A stretch of 6,229 nucleotides of DNA, taken from the NCBI GenBank assembly GCA_937900305.1, contig CALCCV010000645.1, forward strand, positions 1 through 6,229, written 5' to 3'. A program made the translations under genes and the position numbers. The stretch is from an uncultured Pseudobdellovibrionaceae bacterium (GTDB taxonomy: Bacteria > Bdellovibrionota > Bdellovibrionia > Bdellovibrionales > Bdellovibrionaceae). Within the stretch, counting starts at the first letter, position 1, and each line of letters begins with the position of its first letter. Below are positions 1 to 6,229 of the stretch, piece after piece. Under the pieces are notes generated by a model, which was not told the origin of the DNA, searched no databases, and was given only the letters and a program-made list of their open reading frames with translations.

Positions 1-2111
1 TCGCTCGCGAAGTGGGAATCGAGGGTAAACTGGGCGGGCAAGCGAAAGTTCCGGGAGCCTACGGAATTTGGAAAGATCTCACCGACAACGTCAACCAGCT
101 CGCCGGAAATTTAACAACTCAAGTTCGAGCTATCGCCGAAGTTTCAACGGCAGTTACGAAAGGTGATCTCACTCGGTCCATCACAGTCGAAGCCGAAGGC
201 GAAGTGGCCGCGCTGAAGGACAACATCAATCAAATGATCGCCAACCTAAAAGAAACCACCCAAAAGAACACCGAGCAAGACTGGCTGAAAACAAATCTCG
301 CAAAATTTTCAAGCATGATGCAAGGGCAACGAAGCATCGTCTCCGTAGCGCAATTGATTATGTCGGAACTGACTCCCCTCGTGGATGCTCAACTCGGTGC
401 CTTTTTTATGATGGAGCCCGAAAAGGAAGACGGAGGTTTGTACCTCATCGCAAGTTACGCTTTCACCGAGCGCAAAGGTGTCTCAAATCGGTTTAAACTA
501 AAAGAGAGTTTAGTGGGTCAATGCGGCTTCGAGAAAAAAAGAATATTGCTCTCGAACTCGGGCGAAGACTATCGAATGATCGCCTCGAGTCTGACATCTT
601 TTTCTCCAAAAAATATCATCGTCCTGCCCGTCATGTTTGAAGGAGAGTTGAAAGCTGTTATTGAACTCTGTTCAACTCGCACTTTCACCCAGAACTACAT
701 CAACTTCTTGGACCAACTCATGGACAGCATCGGTGTCATTGTGAATATGATTTCTTCCAGCATGAGAACGGAAGAGCTTCTGCAAGAGTTGAAAAAATCC
801 AATGCCGAACTCGAAGCGCAAGCCACCGAGCTTGAAGAGAAAGCGAAATTGCTCGAACTTAAAAACCAAGAGGTCGAACTGGCTTCACGCTCGTTAGAAG
901 AAAAGGCCGAACAGCTGTCTCTGATTTCCAAATACAAATCGGAATTTTTGGCCAACATGTCTCATGAACTGCGAACTCCGCTGAACAGTTTGTTGATTCT
1001 GTCTCGAACTCTCGCCGAAAATAAAGATCGCAATTTGACCGGCGATCAAGTGAAGTACGCGAGCACCGTGCATTCGGCCGGCCAAGATTTGCTGGGGCTG
1101 ATCAACGAGATTCTCGATCTGTCGAAAGTGGAAGCTGGCAAAATGCACGTGAACCCAAAAACCGTGGGGCTGAAGGAGATCAAAGAATATCTGGATCAAA
1201 CATTCAGTCCTGTGGCCGAACACAAAGGTTTGGATTTCACGGTGGAAATGGACACCGATTTGCCCCGCCAAATGTTCACTGACGAAAGCCGCTTGCACCA
1301 AATTCTCAAAAATCTTTTGTCGAATGCCTTTAAGTTTACAGAAAAAGGCAGCGTGAAAATGCGAGTTTTTGTGGAAGAGACATCGAAAGAGATTCGTTCC
1401 AAATTTCCAGCTCGGTGTCAGATCGTTTTCTCGGTGGTCGATACAGGAATTGGCATCCCGCTGGACAAACAGAAGATGATTTTCGAAGCCTTTCAGCAAG
1501 CTGATGGAACCACCAGTCGAAAATACGGCGGCACTGGTTTAGGTCTCACGATCAGCCGAGAAATCGCGCGGCTCTTGGGTGGACACATTGAGGTACAGAG
1601 TGAACCGAGTCGCGGCAGTGTGTTCAGCTTGTATCTTCCTCAGCTTTACGCCGGCCCCGAAGCCCTTCCCGAAGACAGCAGCTTGAGTCATTACGCCACT
1701 GAAACCGAAACGCTTCCCAAAAACGCTGATTTCGCGGGAAAAAAGATTCTGATCATTGACGATGACATGAGAAATGTTTTTGCATTGACCAGCATTTTAA
1801 AACCTCGCGACATGGAAGTGCATTATGCTGAAAATGGTCGCCAAGGTTTGCAGGTGCTGCTTGAACATCCCGAAACTGATTTGGTGTTGATGGATACGAT
1901 GATGCCTGAAATGGGTGGCCTCGAAGCCACTCGCGTGATCCGACAAAACGAAAGATTTGCCGAATTGCCCATCATCTCTTTGACAGCGAAAGCCATGAAG
2001 GGGGATCGTGAGAAATGTCTGGAAGCAGGTGCTACCGATTATGTTACGAAACCTGTGGACGAGGAACATCTATTGGCGGTCATGTACAAATGGCTTAAGA
2101 AGGGTCACTGA
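1..2111 (+). CDS. Poly-HAMP hybrid sensor histidine kinase (HAMP-GAF-HisKA-HATPase-REC), 5' end missing
   Basis: The frame is open through the left edge (first whole codon at base 3, reading ARE before the GTG at 12), so GTG 12 is not the true start. Residues are numbered from that codon. HAMP-array sequence covers about 1-85, with the linker motif KVPGAYGIWKDLTDNVN and a following GDLTRSITVEAEGE. A GAF domain spans about 100-245, and a heptad coiled coil about 252-308 contains LEEKA twice. HisKA has phospho-acceptor His318 in SHELRTP. The HATPase shows the N box around Asn438, DTGIGIP (Asp477) and GGTGLGL (506-512). The C-terminal receiver (578-697) has acidic Asp583-585, phospho-acceptor Asp628, Thr658 and Lys680. 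In this family autophosphorylation at the His is followed by transfer to the receiver Asp; poly-HAMP arrays relay input. No membrane segment is visible in the part present. The stimulus is unknown. The stop overlaps the next kinase start. Confidence 0.95.
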   Translation, partial: AREVGIEGKLGGQAKVPGAYGIWKDLTDNVNQLAGNLTTQVRAIAEVSTAVTKGDLTRSITVEAEGEVAALKDNINQMIANLKETTQKNTEQDWLKTNLAKFSSMMQGQRSIVSVAQLIMSELTPLVDAQLGAFFMMEPEKEDGGLYLIASYAFTERKGVSNRFKLKESLVGQCGFEKKRILLSNSGEDYRMIASSLTSFSPKNIIVLPVMFEGELKAVIELCSTRTFTQNYINFLDQLMDSIGVIVNMISSSMRTEELLQELKKSNAELEAQATELEEKAKLLELKNQEVELASRSLEEKAEQLSLISKYKSEFLANMSHELRTPLNSLLILSRTLAENKDRNLTGDQVKYASTVHSAGQDLLGLINEILDLSKVEAGKMHVNPKTVGLKEIKEYLDQTFSPVAEHKGLDFTVEMDTDLPRQMFTDESRLHQILKNLLSNAFKFTEKGSVKMRVFVEETSKEIRSKFPARCQIVFSVVDTGIGIPLDKQKMIFEAFQQADGTTSRKYGGTGLGLTISREIARLLGGHIEVQSEPSRGSVFSLYLPQLYAGPEALPEDSSLSHYATETETLPKNADFAGKKILIIDDDMRNVFALTSILKPRDMEVHYAENGRQGLQVLLEHPETDLVLMDTMMPEMGGLEATRVIRQNERFAELPIISLTAKAMKGDREKCLEAGATDYVTKPVDEEHLLAVMYKWLKKGH
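2097..2104 (+). promoter_or_regulatory. Ribosome binding site of the second kinase, inside the end of the first
   Basis: The purine-rich AAGAAGGG lies six bases before the ATG at 2111. It sits in the last codons of the upstream kinase. With the TGATG stop/start overlap it supports both the chosen start and translational coupling of the two genes. Confidence 0.75.
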
Positions 2112-4153
2112 TGGGAAGCGGCCCGCAACGCACGGATATCTTGATCACCGACGATCGATCCGACAGTTTGATCGCTCTTGAAGCGCTATTAAATTTACCC
2201 CACTACAATTTGGTGCAAGCCAGTTCAGGACGTCAGGCGATCGAGCGACTTAAACATTTTGATTTTGCCGTGATCTTGATGGACGTGCAGATGCCTGAAA
2301 TGGATGGTTTTCAAACTGTCGCTAAGATCAAAGAAATGGCGGAGTTCAAACACATTCCCGTCATCTTTATTACGGCCATCGATAAAGATGAACGTTATGT
2401 ATACAAAGGCTATGAGTCGGGCGCCGTTGACTATGTATTCAAGCCTTTTGATCCACAGATTTTAAAATCTAAAGTTTCTGTTTTTGTCGAGCTTCATCAA
2501 AAAAATAGAATCTTGCTGGAACAGTCCTTGCGATTGCAGGAACATGAACGCAATCGACGTATGCAGGAGCTCGCGCAGCAGGATCTAGAAAACTTGATGC
2601 GCTATCGAAGCCTTGCCAATGCAATACCCCACATCGTATGGCGCGCAGACTCGGCCAGCCGCGTAGATTATTTGAATCAAGAATGGGTGGACTACACTGG
2701 ACGCAAATCTAGCGAAAGTCTTGGCAGCCGCTGGCTGAGCTCCTTTCACCCGGACGACATTTCAAATTTAATGACAACATGGCGATCCGCTCTGCGCCAA
2801 CACTCGGCATTCGAGTTGGAATCTCGCATCCAAGCTGCCAATGGCGAATATCGCTTTCACATTGTCAAAGCTTCCCCCGAGCGCAACGCTCAAGAGGAAA
2901 TCATCGGTTGGCTCGGCACCTGCACTGACATCGAAGAACGCAAACGATTCATCGACGAACTCGCCAACGCCAAAGTCATGGCCGAAGCCGCCAGCGAAGC
3001 AAAGACAAACTTTCTTGCAAATATGTCTCACGAAATTCGCACTCCGCTCAACGCCGTCTTGGGATTTGCAGACCTAATGCTCAACACAGATTGCGACGAA
3101 GACGAGCGCACTTCCGGGCTAACAACCATTCGTCGCAACGGCCAGCTTTTACTAAAAATTATCGACGAAGTCTTAGATCTTTCAAAAATCGAAGCCGGCC
3201 ATTTGCAAATTGAAAAATCCGAAGTCGATCTCAATCGTATATTTTCTGAAATGCACAATTTGCTTGGCCAACGGGCCAAAGACAAAAACTTGGTGTTGAC
3301 TTTCCATTCGTCGAGCGACATTCCAAGATACATTTCCACAGACCCAACACGCCTAAAACAAATTCTCATCAACGTCATCGGCAACGCCATCAAATTTACC
3401 AATCGCGGATCCGTAGATGTTGAAATGTCTTACGATCAACCTGAGTTAAAAGTCGCTGTCGCCGACAGCGGCATCGGCATTGATCCCGAAAAGGCTCATC
3501 TTTTATTTCAACCCTTCACGCAAATGGACAACTCCCGCACTCGTGAATTTGGGGGATCTGGTTTGGGACTGGCTCTGTCGAGACGCCTAGCCCGCGCACT
3601 TGGCGGAAATATTGAGCTCAAAGCGACATCACTCAATGGCGGCGCGCGATTCTTAATCACAATTGAAGCCCCGGCCCGAGCTCAATCCGATCACTTTGCA
3701 CCCTCAAAACAAGATTCGATGGCGACTCAACCTGGCGACATAAAAAAACTGGAAGGTGTCAAAGTTTTGTTAGTCGAAGATTCGCAAGACAATCAAATCC
3801 TCACTTCCAGATTTTTGACCTTAGCCGGAGCCCATGTCGACATCGCCCAAGACGGCATCGAAGGCATCGCATTGGCGCAGACTCTGAGTCACGACATCAT
3901 ATTGATGGACATTCAAATGCCCAACCTGGATGGCTACTCTGCCACTTCCCGCTTACGCAAACAGGGCTACGATCGGCCCATCATCGCCCTCACTGCCCAC
4001 GCCCTGAAAGAAGAAAAGATGAAATGTCTCGCCGTCGGCTGCAATGCCTATCTCTCCAAGCCCATCGACCGAATCAACCTCATCGAGCAAATCCGAAAGT
4101 GTCTAGCCGAGGGCCCAACCACCTTCATCCCCAGCTCCGACGCCTCCATTTAA
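2111..4153 (+). CDS. Hybrid histidine kinase with N-terminal receiver (REC-PAS-HisKA-HATPase-REC)
   Basis: This is a complete 680-residue cytoplasmic protein with no signal peptide or membrane span. The N-terminal receiver (about 9-128) has acidic Asp14/15, phospho-acceptor Asp58 in LMDVQMPEMDG, Thr89 and Lys111. A helical linker (130-163) leads to a PAS domain of the PAS_3 type (about 164-280), recognisable by NQEWVDYTG, FHPDD and the closing GTCTDIEERK. HisKA has His307 in SHEIRTP. The HATPase shows Asn425 (N box), DSGIGI (Asp452) and GGSGLGL (481-487). The second receiver (551-665) has Glu556/Asp557, Asp600 and Lys650. All residues needed for kinase and receiver chemistry are present. It overlaps the upstream kinase by one base. 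An N-terminal receiver on a kinase usually takes phosphoryl groups from a partner, so it probably acts downstream of, or in parallel with, gene 1; that is inference. There is no HPt or output domain, and the ligand of the PAS domain is unknown. Confidence 0.95.
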   Translation: MGSGPQRTDILITDDRSDSLIALEALLNLPHYNLVQASSGRQAIERLKHFDFAVILMDVQMPEMDGFQTVAKIKEMAEFKHIPVIFITAIDKDERYVYKGYESGAVDYVFKPFDPQILKSKVSVFVELHQKNRILLEQSLRLQEHERNRRMQELAQQDLENLMRYRSLANAIPHIVWRADSASRVDYLNQEWVDYTGRKSSESLGSRWLSSFHPDDISNLMTTWRSALRQHSAFELESRIQAANGEYRFHIVKASPERNAQEEIIGWLGTCTDIEERKRFIDELANAKVMAEAASEAKTNFLANMSHEIRTPLNAVLGFADLMLNTDCDEDERTSGLTTIRRNGQLLLKIIDEVLDLSKIEAGHLQIEKSEVDLNRIFSEMHNLLGQRAKDKNLVLTFHSSSDIPRYISTDPTRLKQILINVIGNAIKFTNRGSVDVEMSYDQPELKVAVADSGIGIDPEKAHLLFQPFTQMDNSRTREFGGSGLGLALSRRLARALGGNIELKATSLNGGARFLITIEAPARAQSDHFAPSKQDSMATQPGDIKKLEGVKVLLVEDSQDNQILTSRFLTLAGAHVDIAQDGIEGIALAQTLSHDIILMDIQMPNLDGYSATSRLRKQGYDRPIIALTAHALKEEKMKCLAVGCNAYLSKPIDRINLIEQIRKCLAEGPTTFIPSSDASI

Positions 4154-4165
4154 AGAAGAGCCAAC

Positions 4166-4190
4166 CGCGAAAATCTGCCCCATTTTTGCG
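4166..4190. terminator. Imperfect hairpin between convergent genes, possible weak terminator
   Basis: CGCGAAAAT (4166-4174) can pair with ATTTTTGCG (4182-4190), giving a nine-pair stem with one G-T wobble around a seven-base loop. It lies in the 65-base gap between the convergent stop codons at 4153 and 4219. No good T tract follows on either strand, so intrinsic termination is uncertain. Confidence 0.3.
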
Positions 4191-4218
4191 ATGAGTTTCT
4201 CAATCGTCCGCAGCTGAT

Positions 4219-5292
4219 TTAGAAGAAAACGCCGTAGTTCATTGCCATGCCGGCGTCGAATCCAGCGACGGTGTTTTCCTTCGCGGGGATTTGCCAAGTG
4301 TCGAAGAGCGCTTTGAAACCGATTTCTTGTGCCTCGTTTTGTCCGAAGACGAAGGTCACTGCGACGCGGGTGTTTGTGTACACACCAAAGCCAGAGATGT
4401 CTTCGATGCGGTCCTCGTAATGGGCGTTTGAAACATTGTAGTTTCCACCCAACAAAAACGCCATTGAGAAAAACGAATGCTCATGCATGAGCACGGTTAG
4501 CCCGAGGCCGGCGCCCGCACCCAAACCCACGGAAGAAATTTGCGAAAGCGAAGAAGCGGTACCAAAAGCGGACTGACGAGCCAGAGGAATAAAAGGGGAT
4601 TCGGCATAAATATTTTGGCGACCAGCTTCGACACTCAGTAAAACATCGAGCGAGCTGTCCCCAACTTCGGGAGAAACAGCGGAGGTGTAAAAATTGGCCA
4701 GGGAATTGGGTCGATCCGCGCCACCCCAAACTGGATCGCCAAAGACCCAGCGAGCCCTGAAGTCACTGTAGTTCATATCGGTTCGTGCAATTCTCACTTT
4801 CGATTGAGGAAATGCCGCGGTTTCTAGATCGGTTTGCATTCCCGAAAGTTTTTGACTCGAAATTTCCCAGAGAGTGTGATCGAGCAATAGACCTAAGTGA
4901 AAAATTTCATTTTTCGTCGAAGGTAGATCTCGATTGGAATCTAAACTCGCCGCCGCCAGAGTGTGACTGTATGAAAATCCAATTCCTTTGTAACCGATGT
5001 AAATAGTGCCTTCGAGGCTGGGACTGGGGCTGTAATCAATTTGCGCCAGCGGATCTTTTGTTTCCGAATTTTTTTCTCCCGTAGCTAACTGGAATCCTCG
5101 GATCGGGCCGCTCAGTTTAGAGCTGACTCGCCAGTCATTAGAGACTCCGCTGGATGGGCTCTCCCCACGCAAAGTAGATTGAGAAGGAGGAAGTGAGTCA
5201 CTCGTCTGTGCAAGCGCCAGGCCGCTAGTAGAAAAAACAACGTAGCCGCCCACAAGCAAATTTTTGCAACAAAGATTCATCCTTAGTTTCAT
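4219..5292 (-). CDS. Exported beta-barrel-like outer-membrane protein, DUF4421-like
   Basis: The 357-residue product begins with a Sec signal peptide: basic MKLR, a hydrophobic stretch about 11-25, and an ALA site with likely cleavage after Ala28, before Gln29. The two cysteines at 8-9 lie too early for a lipobox, so it is not an obvious lipoprotein. A Ser/Pro-rich linker (29-52) precedes a body of alternating polar and aromatic/aliphatic strands, such as TIYIGYKGIGFSYS (96-109) and the glycine-rich hairpin region 253-287, and ends in YGVFF. A terminal Phe is typical of outer-membrane barrels. The overall pattern (YKGIGFSYS, then a conserved FRARWVF and a late Gly-rich strand pair) recalls DUF4421 proteins, a family without known function; this match is by eye only. 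ATG 5292 is the longest start; the Met at codon 5 (5280) is an alternative. Neither has a well-spaced Shine-Dalgarno. It lies 72 bases downstream of the LpxH-like gene, on the same strand. Confidence 0.8.
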   Translation of the reverse strand: MKLRMNLCCKNLLVGGYVVFSTSGLALAQTSDSLPPSQSTLRGESPSSGVSNDWRVSSKLSGPIRGFQLATGEKNSETKDPLAQIDYSPSPSLEGTIYIGYKGIGFSYSHTLAAASLDSNRDLPSTKNEIFHLGLLLDHTLWEISSQKLSGMQTDLETAAFPQSKVRIARTDMNYSDFRARWVFGDPVWGGADRPNSLANFYTSAVSPEVGDSSLDVLLSVEAGRQNIYAESPFIPLARQSAFGTASSLSQISSVGLGAGAGLGLTVLMHEHSFFSMAFLLGGNYNVSNAHYEDRIEDISGFGVYTNTRVAVTFVFGQNEAQEIGFKALFDTWQIPAKENTVAGFDAGMAMNYGVFF

Positions 5293-5330
5293 GAAATCAA
5301 CGCTAACAAGGCTTTTGGAAAAACGTCGTC

Positions 5331-5350
5331 AAAAAGGCAATGCGTTGCAA
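5331..5350 (-). terminator. Short hairpin plus T run after the LpxH-like gene
   Basis: On the minus strand GCAA-CGCA-TTGC is followed by C and five Ts. The four-pair stem is very short, so at best it is a weak or partial terminator between the phosphoesterase and the barrel gene. Confidence 0.2.
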
Positions 5351-5364
5351 ATCTTTGCTCAGCA

Positions 5365-6105
5365 TTAATTTGGCAGCGAATGGGTTTGAAAAATGCCGGC
5401 CTCCCAAATTGTGACGTGCGGGCCTTCAAACCAACTGCCAAGATTGATCGATCGCGTCTGTCGACCCTTCACAAAAATTTCGACGTCGTCTTGAACATGC
5501 ATGTGACCAGTCACAATCACATCAAAGGGACGCTCTAGAAAACTGCGCTCGGCATGTTCACGAATCATCGTGCGCAATTCACTCGCAGCAATCGGACGAC
5601 GAGATCCTGCTTCTCGACTTTTGCGAGAAAGCCCGTCGCCAATCGATCGCCAAAATCGACCGGGCAAAATTTTGGCGAGTGGACGAATCAATCCGTGTCT
5701 AACGAATCCTCGAAACTTTAGATAACTTTTGTCATTCAAATTGATGAGATCACCATGCTCGAGGCGAAAAATGACACCCTCAAAATTCAAATACTGAGCT
5801 GAATTGTAAACCGTAATTCCGTAGCGATGGCGCCAAAACCAATGAATGTGAAGATCATGATTTCCCTCGAAATAGAGAATTTCCCAGTTCAGTTTTTTCA
5901 AATTGAGGATGGCGGTGACGACCCGTTGATGTCGACGTAAAAATAACGAATGATCCGCGAGCCAAAAGTCAAAAATATCACCCAGCAGACACAGCCGACC
6001 GCGCGAAGAATTAGCGGCCAGACTTTCCAGGTAACCTGCGAAGATTTGGGACGGACGATCTTCGTCGTTTTTGAGATGGAGATCCGAAAAAAAATATGTT
6101 TTCAC
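5365..6105 (-). CDS. lpxH: UDP-2,3-diacylglucosamine diphosphatase-like metallophosphoesterase (LpxH family)
   Basis: The 246-residue calcineurin-like phosphoesterase has the usual LpxH length (about 240). Metal-binding motifs appear in order: DLH (Asp8, His10), GDIFDFW (Asp43), GNHD (Asn82, His83), EHGD (His117) and GHMH (His201, His203). LpxH enzymes are membrane-associated Mn-dependent hydrolases that split UDP-2,3-diacylglucosamine into lipid X and UMP in lipid A synthesis. The segment after EHGD (DKSYLKFRGF, then RPLAKILPGRFW and SRKSRE) matches the helical cap region typical of LpxH-like proteins. Canonical enterobacterial LpxH has GNRD where this one has GNHD, so it may be a divergent LpxH/LpxH2-type enzyme or a related phosphoesterase. 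The start is GTG at 6105: an in-frame TGA lies just upstream and the nearby ATG is out of frame. The Shine-Dalgarno is weak. It begins 24 bases after the ftsZ-like stop, which suggests one transcript. Confidence 0.85.
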   Translation of the reverse strand: MKTYFFSDLHLKNDEDRPSQIFAGYLESLAANSSRGRLCLLGDIFDFWLADHSLFLRRHQRVVTAILNLKKLNWEILYFEGNHDLHIHWFWRHRYGITVYNSAQYLNFEGVIFRLEHGDLINLNDKSYLKFRGFVRHGLIRPLAKILPGRFWRSIGDGLSRKSREAGSRRPIAASELRTMIREHAERSFLERPFDVIVTGHMHVQDDVEIFVKGRQTRSINLGSWFEGPHVTIWEAGIFQTHSLPN

Positions 6106-6129
6106 TGCACTTCGGCTTCATCGCCGGCG

Positions 6130-6225
6130 CTATCGATTGGCGTCGTGGCTTTGTTTTTTACGGATGAAAGCAGGCACCTCTAAATTCTGCGAGCTAAAGG
6201 GTGCACTCAAAATTTCACGAGCCAT
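6130..6225 (-). CDS. ftsZ: Probable C-terminal tail of cell-division protein FtsZ (partial)
   Basis: Reading leftward from the right edge gives 31 codons ending in TAG at 6130-6132. They contain NLEVPAFIRKKQ, which closely matches the conserved FtsZ C-terminal peptide (D/N-L-D/E-I/V-P-A-F-L/I-R-K/R) that in other bacteria binds FtsA, ZipA and other partners. FtsZ is the tubulin-like GTPase forming the division ring; only this tail would be in view. The codon just before the ATG at 6225 is an in-frame TAG (6226-6228), so the sequence as given does not continue as FtsZ. This may be an error or junction at the end of the contig, a frameshift, or a short separate ORF. The match is to a short motif, hence the limited confidence. 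The stop lies 24 bases before the phosphoesterase start. Confidence 0.55.
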   Translation of the reverse strand: MAREILSAPFSSQNLEVPAFIRKKQSHDANR

Positions 6226-6229
6226 CTAG

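Noticed and set aside
12..14. GTG at base 12 as the start of the first kinase
   Set aside because: The codons before it (Ala-Arg-Glu) continue the conserved HAMP-array linker, so the gene extends beyond the left edge.
894..1499. 201-codon minus-strand open frame opposite the first kinase
   Set aside because: It lies wholly inside the conserved HisKA/HATPase coding region; its translation is rich in His, Phe and Gln with no domain, as expected of an antisense shadow.
3028..3402. 124-codon minus-strand open frame opposite the second kinase
   Set aside because: It overlaps the kinase core whose motifs are intact on the plus strand; no recognisable domain or ribosome binding site.
4103..4297. 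64-codon minus-strand frame spanning the convergent gap
   Set aside because: It overlaps the ends of both well-supported genes, is Arg/Gly-rich and shows no family likeness.
5293..5364. Possible sigma70 promoter for the barrel gene (TTGACG on the minus strand)
   Set aside because: A -35-like hexamer is present, but no acceptable -10 element lies 16-18 bases downstream.
5303..5365. 20-codon minus-strand ORF whose ATG overlaps the LpxH-like stop as TAATG
   Set aside because: The overlap is suggestive, but there is no separate ribosome binding site, it has low complexity, and it fills the gap before the barrel gene by chance length.
5950..6183. 77-codon plus-strand frame over the start of the LpxH-like gene and the ftsZ-like tail
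   Set aside because: It is antisense to the conserved metallophosphoesterase motifs and to the FtsZ-type peptide; no domain.

Overview
The window looks like chromosomal DNA of a Gram-negative bacterium. It carries a lipid A-type phosphoesterase, a probable outer-membrane beta-barrel with a Sec signal peptide, and what appears to be the FtsZ tail. The moderate GC content and the style of the hybrid kinases would suit a Bdellovibrio-like or other delta-proteobacterial lineage, but that placement is inferred and weak. No tRNA, rRNA, mobile element, CRISPR array or phage gene was seen.

Left two thirds (1-4153, plus strand): two large hybrid histidine kinases in tandem. The first is cut by the left edge. 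It reads HAMP - GAF - coiled coil - HisKA - HATPase - receiver and is the C-terminal part of a poly-HAMP hybrid kinase. The second is complete at 680 aa and reads receiver - PAS - HisKA - HATPase - receiver. Their stop and start codons overlap (TGATG), with a good ribosome binding site inside the end of the first gene. They are therefore very probably co-transcribed and translationally coupled, and they probably form one phosphorelay. No HPt, CheY-like stand-alone regulator or DNA-binding output lies in the window.

Right third (4219-6225, minus strand): genes converge on the kinases. Read from the right edge, these are the last 31 codons of a probable ftsZ (a C-terminal peptide that would bind FtsA/ZipA-like partners), then after 24 bases a GTG-started UDP-2,3-diacylglucosamine diphosphatase-like metallophosphoesterase (LpxH family), then after 72 bases an exported beta-barrel-like protein resembling DUF4421. 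This side looks like an envelope and division neighbourhood. The two convergent units are separated by only 65 bases holding one imperfect hairpin.

Overall the region uses known families. The points worth a second look are the ftsZ-like tail with an in-frame stop just at the window edge, the GNHD (not GNRD) motif in the LpxH-like enzyme, the tightly coupled kinase pair without a visible output, and the poorly characterised barrel protein.
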